Shown here in pieces: positions 58,295 to 64,000 of a stretch of DNA of 64,000 bases. Made by a program: the position numbers and the translations under genes. The DNA comes from Nyssa sinensis. Lineage: Eukaryota > Streptophyta > Magnoliopsida > Cornales > Nyssaceae. The first letter of the stretch is position 1; every line of letters starts with the position of its first letter. A model generated the notes under the pieces. It saw nothing but the letters and a program-made list of their open reading frames with translations, searched no databases and had not been told where the DNA came from. The DNA lies in contig CM018035.1 of the NCBI GenBank assembly GCA_008638375.1, positions 7,687,077 through 7,751,076 on the forward strand. The letters run 5' to 3'.

Positions 58295-61200
58295 ATGGCC
58301 ACTGCTCCAGCGCGAACTATAGACGATTCATCGGTTCAGATCTCTCTCATCGACTCTTCTTCACCAGAAGACACAGAACTGGACAAATTGGTGGGGAAAT
58401 TGGAGTTGTTCCTCCGATTCTTCGGCTTCTGTCAGTACTCTCCACTGGGCTTAACTCTGTCGTGGCTCGCTTACGTGGCCATCGGCGTAGCCGTACCGGT
58501 TCTCATAATCTTGTTCTCGTCTTGCTCTGGCTGCGAGAAGTTTGAAATCAAAAGGTTCGAGCTCGAGATTCTCATCTCCCAGGCAATTCTCGCTGCGATT
58601 GCTCTTCTCTGCATTTCTCACAATCTTCGCAAGTACGGTGTACGGAAGCTCCTCTTCGTGGATCGGTGTCACGGTCATAAGATCGAGTTTCGCAAAGATT
58701 ACATCAAGAAGATCCATGTAAGTAATCCCTAAAAGCCGGTTTTCCTCAATTTCGTTTTCAATAGTACTCCGTAGTTATTAATTATTTAATTTGCTTACAT
58801 ATTTGCCCTCAGACCAAGTTAGTACTTCCAAAATGGCAGTCTAAATGGTCTTTCTGTTTAAATTCGAGACTGCTTTTCTTGCATTTTTTTAGCAAAAATA
58901 AAAGCAATTTCTGCTTGCCAGAGCATCCAAAGTACTTCGTATTTCCTAAATACAAACGGTTGATTAATTGAAGTTGAAGATTTACGCTAATTATTAAAGT
59001 TTTCTCGTTTCTCCTTGGATGCCCTGGGCCGTGGAAATATCAGTTTTTCAGGAGGATGGTGATGTCCGGTGAATAGTGGAGACGTTTATCACTCAAAAGT
59101 CAAGACATCACAGAAAACTTTAAAAGAACAAAAATAGAAATAGAAATCAGATGCTAAATTTGCTTTCAAGAAATTGTGGAAACGCAATTAAATTAAATGA
59201 TCCAGTTCCAAGTCTGCCGTTGGGTTGCTCTTTGTACCTCCAACACTGCACAATCATAGGCAGCATAAAAACAATTCTATAGTTAGAGAATGATATTTGA
59301 ATTCTATTTAAACCGATTTCTGATTCGAATCCCACTGCAAAGGCAGCCTTGGAGTTTATTATATGAGAATGAATGATCGTAAGAGGCTATATTGATTTTA
59401 CAGAATGCTTTTGGGTGTGCGCACTTCTTGGAGTGGGACTGTGGGAGGTTTAATTTCATAGAATAAATTTCTATGAATTAAGCCTTTATATAATTATTCG
59501 TGAATCATAATTGAAATCACTGAGGGGGAAAGAAAATATTTTCATTCTACAAAGTGGGGGAAGAACATCTGAGTACCATAAAAGGGAGGGGAATCTTTAA
59601 AATTAAAAATCGTTAGGGACAAATGGTGTCTGCTTCTGAGTACAGGGCTCACACTTGGATGCAGTTGCATATCTTATGCGAACAAGGGGATGACAAGTGA
59701 TGAAGCTTGACGAGTTTCTGTAATGATGATTCTACTCTTTATGACTTCATCGGATGAATATGTTTACACTTGCATCTGCTGTACTCTAAATTATTTTTGG
59801 CAATCTCTTTGTTTGGCTTAATCATGTGGGAAAAAGAATTGATTCTAGACTTTTAATTGTTCAGGGTTTTTTCCGCTTGCTGGCCGTGTGGCTATTGCCA
59901 TGCTTTATATTGAAGACCGCCCGTGAGGTCATTTACACCATCTATGTGCATCCTGATTCGTGGTGGCAAACTGTTGGTATTTTGTTAGGTTTGCTTGTGT
60001 CGTGGACTTATTTGACTACAATCTATCTATCAGGCACTGCTCTGTTCAATTTGGTTTGCAATTTGCAAGTGATACACTTCGAAAACTATGGGAAGCTTTT
60101 AGAAAGCGATTTGGATGTTTCAGTTTATATTGAAGAACACATTCGTCTAGCACATTATTTATCTAAAATAAGCCACAGATTCCGAATATTTCTTCTTTTG
60201 GAGTTCTTGGTTGTAACAGCTAGCCAGTTCGCTGCTTTATTGCAGACAACAGCTAACCAAGGAATCATTGATGTCATCAATGGTGGGGATTTCATCGTAA
60301 TTGTGGAAGCATCATCCCCCCCCCCCCCCCCCCCAAAAAAAAAAAAAGTGTGGAAGCATTATTGATGTCTTTTGACTGTGGATGATGAGCTGATAGCCTG
60401 GTAGGATTGTAAAGGAGAAATTTGTCTATTTTGTCAACAAAGTTCCACATTTTGAGTCTCTTTCCTTAACAACATTATCCTATCATTTTAAGCTTTGAAA
60501 GTATGAGTTAATTATTATATTATCAAAATCCTCCTTGACCATTTCTCACACTTTGGCTGATGATCTCACAGTTTGAAAGTATGGGGGAATGGTTTCTGCA
60601 ACCATTGAATTAATGATTTTCTTTTTGTCAGCCTTTAGTTCGTGTGCAGAAATGGCATAAGATTTTTAAACAACAGATTAATTAGGGAGCTTTTAAAAAC
60701 CCTTGGTTTCTGTATGAACTCTCGAAACTTCCTAGATCTGAATATTCAAGGTTGGCATTAATATTGCTTTCTCACAATGTGGCAGGTCTCCTCAATTGTT
60801 GAACTTGTCGGAATAGTTATTTGTCTGCATGCAGCTGCAAAAATTTCACACAGAGCTCAAGGCATTGCATCAGTTGCTGGTAGATGGCATGCTTCAGTTA
60901 CATGTAACTCCAATGACACTTCTCAAATGGGAACTTCGGCTGATGGTGGAAATTTGGAGGGTGCTTATCCAACAAGCTCATTACAAATAAACTACTCAGA
61001 AAGTGATTTAGAATCGATTGATTATGTGGCCATGCCCAAGACTATCCAATTGCCTTCTCGTATGTCTTCATACCACAAGAGACAAGCCTTTGGTACGTTT
61101 ACTAATAATTAACAAATTTCTGCACTAATTTTGTCTTATTTTTAAAATTTCTTACTGCAGTTGAGAATCAGGAAATCATTCTCAATCAGAATTTGTTTAG

Positions 61201-62932
61201 TTGAATATAATCTAGAATATATCTCTTGTTTCCTATGTAAAAAATGATATCACATTTCTATATTATCTTAAATAGTTTAGGTTTTAATAACTAACATTAA
61301 GGTTGAAGACCACATATTTGTCCCATCATCGGCCTACATGTTTTTCCTCAAATTCTCTGTTTCCGTTTGTCTTCCCTCTTCCTTGCAGGCCTGAAACCCC
61401 AAACCATATTAGTACTTAAACTGGTGCAATCATCAGTCCTCAAAGCACGACCAGACCACTTCCATTATGTCTTCCTAATTTTGTCCCATGTTGACTTACG
61501 TCCTCACAAATCCATTCACATTTACGTGTAATCCTTATTGTGCAACTCATCCATTCACATTTTTTTGTCAATTGCCTATATTTTGATTATACAGCTGTGT
61601 CAAAATGCTTTCCTTCAATTCAATAGGTATTTTCAACCAAAGAACACTCCAGAAGGTTTTTCCACTTCATTCTCCCTTTCAAATTTTATGGGAAAATCTG
61701 ATTTGGAAACTTCATGCTAAAGATAACTGAACCTAATAAAGAAACTGGTGATCTGGATTTTGATCAAGAATTTATGCTTTCAACTATTGTAGGAGTTGAT
61801 AAATTTTAGAGAAAAATCTCTCAACCAAACAACACCACCCCAGCAGGTTGATAAATTTATGCGTGCACACACGTGCACTCGTGCCTGCTTGTGACAATAG
61901 AATTTTAACCCCCTCACCACTTTTCTCCAAAACCAAGACAACCACTGTTTTATTCTTCAAGATTGAAAACCTCAAAGGAATACTTCCATTAAGATGACCA
62001 GATTCATCTTGACTACTCAAAAAAAGAAAAAAACGAAAAGAAAAGAAAAGATGCCCAGTTTCCTCTTTGGCACAGATGATTCTTATGGCAATAAAGTGAT
62101 TATCTGCTTCATTGTTTTTTTTTGTGGGGTAAAAAAATGATTAGCAATGTAGTGTAGTTTTGGTCAACATATCCATGGTAATTATGCTTCACCCTTACTA
62201 ATCTGATGCAAACAATCTTTTCATAGTAGTTAGGCATCCCCAATAGAAGGATTTCCAAGTGGTTTCTGCCCCAGATTTCACCATTCAAGCATCTCTAAAC
62301 CCTTTTCCCCTTGTATGTTCAGTAAATATTTTAGTTATTTGCTCACCGAACATGCTTCCCACCTTTGAATAAGGCATTTGTGCATTGCAGTCAAAATTTA
62401 GAAAGCCAGCATAGTCAGCGAACACTGGCCAGCCAAATAAGTCCACCGGCATCTTGATAATGCTTGCACTGGTATGGGGTTTTTGTCTGAATCAAGAAGC
62501 CTCCAGAGATGGTAGATCCTGAGAGATTTTTCATATGTTGACTCCCTGCAGAACAGAGCCAAAAATGCAGCCTTTTCTTTTTTCCTTCCCCCTAATCTTT
62601 CTTCTCTTCGCTGATAGTTTTTTTCTTCCCCTAGTTTATTCATCTAGCTTCCATGCTTGTACAAACACTTCTCCTTCAATTACAATCTAAATGTTTACAG
62701 ATGACTCTTTAGTTTTGTATCCCCATGCTAACATCAATCAACAGGTGATTCTAATGGCAATAAAGTGATTTATCTGCTCGGTTTTGCAGTTGCATATTTG
62801 GAGACCAACCGTGGAGGATTCACCATTTTTGGATGGACAGTTGATCGGATACTTATTAACACAATCTTCTTCATTGAGCTCTCTTTGGTTTTCTTTGTAC
62901 TTGGGAAGACCATAACTATCACTACCAAATGA
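58295..62932 (+). CDS. DUF3537 multi-pass membrane protein (gustatory-receptor-like family)
   Basis: Four exons: 58295-58717, 59865-60296, 60786-61092, 62790-62932; 434 aa. Junctions are GT-AG: CAT|GTAAGT to TTCAG|GGT, ATC|GTAATT to GGCAG|GTC, TTTG|GTACGT to TTGCAG|TT. The joins read KIH-GFFRLLAVW, GGDFI-VSSIVELVG and KRQAF-VAYLETNRGG, as in the family. Seven hydrophobic segments are seen at about 54-74, 91-109, 143-160, 177-198, 249-268, 287-304 and 408-428. A soluble N-terminus of about 40 residues and a polar loop (about 318-385) are also present. Conserved family blocks are ICLHAAAKISHRAQGIAS (297-314) and RGGFTIFGWTVDR (395-407). DUF3537 proteins have been proposed as plant homologues of insect gustatory/odorant receptors, which are ligand-gated cation channels; the plant function is not established. 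The ORF is intact with a good start and stop. Confidence 0.92.
61093..62789. other. Intron 3 of the DUF3537 gene, with internal duplication
   Basis: A sequence of about 36 bp, GATTCTTATGGCAATAAAGTG with its flanks (62075-62110), recurs just before the acceptor (GATTCTAATGGCAATAAAGTG, 62743-62780). A second AG (CAACAG, 62738-62743) lies about 46 bases upstream of the chosen acceptor. The chosen acceptor (62789) is the one that restores the conserved frame. Confidence 0.75.
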
Positions 62933-63829
62933 CATTCTCGGGAGAATTGCCCCCAATACCAGCTTCCCGCCCACCCTTTTTTACAGGCAGCTATGGTTTC
63001 TTCCCACTCAGAATTATTCTGTCTTCGGTAATTTACCAGTAAAGCGTGTTTACATTTTGCCAATTTGTTTTTCTGATACTTAGTTTTAATAAGACATTCA
63101 CAAGTACAGATGGCAGCCATTTTTTTATCATCATATTGTTTCTAGGAATGAATCAATGCAAAAAGGAATGTAGCATTCGTATGATAATTTGATTTTAACA
63201 CCAAGCAAGCAATTACTTGTTCCCAATATTGATTCCCATGCTATTCTACTCAACAAATTCCACTCTCTGGTTCAACAGTGTGGGTTTTGAACAGCTCGGA
63301 TCACTTTTACAAACGACCTGAGTCATGACACTGGCGTGAAGCGCCCCATTCTGTTGTCCCCACCAGGAAATATTATCTACCTGGTTAAATGTGTTTCATT
63401 TCACTGTCTCTCTTTGTTGATGCTAGTTTGCCTGCCTTCTTTAATATTGGTTATCCTTACGATTCTGGTTTTTGATGATCTACTCTACTAGGTTTATTTG
63501 ATTAATATGCTTGTCTTTATTATGCAAAAAAGAAAATAAATAAATAATATTTCAAAAAGTAAAGACATTCTATTTTAGAAAAAAATTTTGTAAAAGCCAA
63601 TATTCTTTTGATTATCTTCTTAGGTAACTCAAATAGTTTTTATATTTCTCTCAACTGATTTTTACATTGTAATAGAATATGTTTGCCTATTGGAACTGCG
63701 ACTCCAGGGTCCAGGCCATAAACTAGAAGATATTCCAATTTCATATTAAAGCCAAAACTTGTTGCAACATCAATTACCCCCGCTTCACACGAAAAACATC
63801 TTAGCCAAAATTTGTCCTACTTTCAACTA
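62933..63829 (+). other. 3' flank of the DUF3537 gene
   Basis: This probably includes the 3' untranslated region. The - strand ORFs at 62738-63120 are shadows of exon 4 and the flank. No further gene is seen. Confidence 0.5.
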
Positions 63830-64000
63830 AAGGTGTCAATTTTTAACACGACAACAAGATTCGAACACGATACGAAGTTAACGTTTTTGGATTTAGCATA
63901 AACGAGTTTGGTCATAAACGAATTGACACGTATAACATGATTAATAAACAGGTCGTATTTAGATTTTATTAATATCAACCCGTATAACACGACTTAATAT
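63830..64000. mobile_element. hAT-type MITE fragment, copy 2, cut by window end
   Basis: AAAGGTGTCAATTTTTAACACGAC, read in two parts as AAAGGTGTCAATT and AACACGAC, then ACGATACGAAGTTAAC and GCATAAACGAGTTTGG, matches the motif order at 47.89 kb. The right part lies outside the window. Confidence 0.5.

Noticed and set aside
60317..60350. C-run followed by A-run as an element end
   Set aside because: The homopolymers lie in intron 2 and carry no duplication or ends; they are probably slippage, and their exact length is doubtful.
59826..60365. Separate gene starting at the ATG at 59826
   Set aside because: Splice sites and family alignment show that the frame is exon 2 of the DUF3537 gene; the ATG is intronic.

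Overview
The window is nuclear DNA from a flowering plant, most likely a woody dicot. The evidence is multi-exon genes with GT-AG introns, a strongly AT-rich and repeat-filled background, plant-specific families (a 4CL-like ligase, a DUF3537 protein, FBD-type F-box/LRR fragments), and plant MITEs, SINEs and a PIF/Harbinger transposon. There is no bacterial-style organisation and I see no CRISPR array.

Only two host genes look complete, both on the + strand. At 39.5-46.6 kb is a six-exon peroxisomal 4-coumarate:CoA ligase-like gene (4CLL9 type, 555 aa, ending in SKL). At 58.3-62.9 kb is a four-exon DUF3537 membrane protein (434 aa, about seven membrane segments), the plant family proposed to be related to insect gustatory receptors. 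Nothing indicates that the two genes work together.

The left half is a graveyard of gene and transposon pieces. 0-3.1 kb: an F-box/LRR pseudogene, a two-exon fragment of a WDR74-like gene and a Ty3-type gag-protease remnant, all on the - strand. 4.0-5.1 kb: an inverted repeat of a PHD-finger gene fragment. 5.4-5.9 kb: a hAT-type MITE. 8.7-9.5 kb: a 381-bp tandem duplication. 10.37-15.7 kb: a PIF/Harbinger element with matching terminal repeats, a TCA target duplication, an open transposase, an open Myb-like accessory gene, and a 7-copy, 170-bp array with dimeric structure. 16.0-16.1 kb: a first-exon fragment of a TM9SF/EMP70 gene. 21.1-21.8 kb: a broken CCCH zinc-finger gene. 22.0-23.4 kb: a second, larger inverted repeat with arms of about 0.65 kb. 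26.3-27.2 kb: a degenerate minisatellite. 27.9-29.1 kb: a probable solo LTR with a 5-bp target duplication. 30.9-33.3 kb: a second, more decayed copy of the F-box/LRR locus, broken by insertions. Two tRNA-derived SINE-like copies lie at 19.3 and 34.5 kb.

The right half holds the two genes, a Harbinger-type MITE just upstream of the ligase gene (37.7-38.7 kb), LINE remnants (45.0-45.7 kb inside a ligase intron, and 56.0-56.5 kb), further MITEs, and AT-rich spacer in which I recognise no gene. Short (TA)n tracts recur through the whole window.

The most unusual structures are the apparently intact Harbinger element with its higher-order internal array, and the two long gene-fragment inverted repeats, which would fold into double-stranded RNA if transcribed. 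I saw no clearly new multi-gene system.
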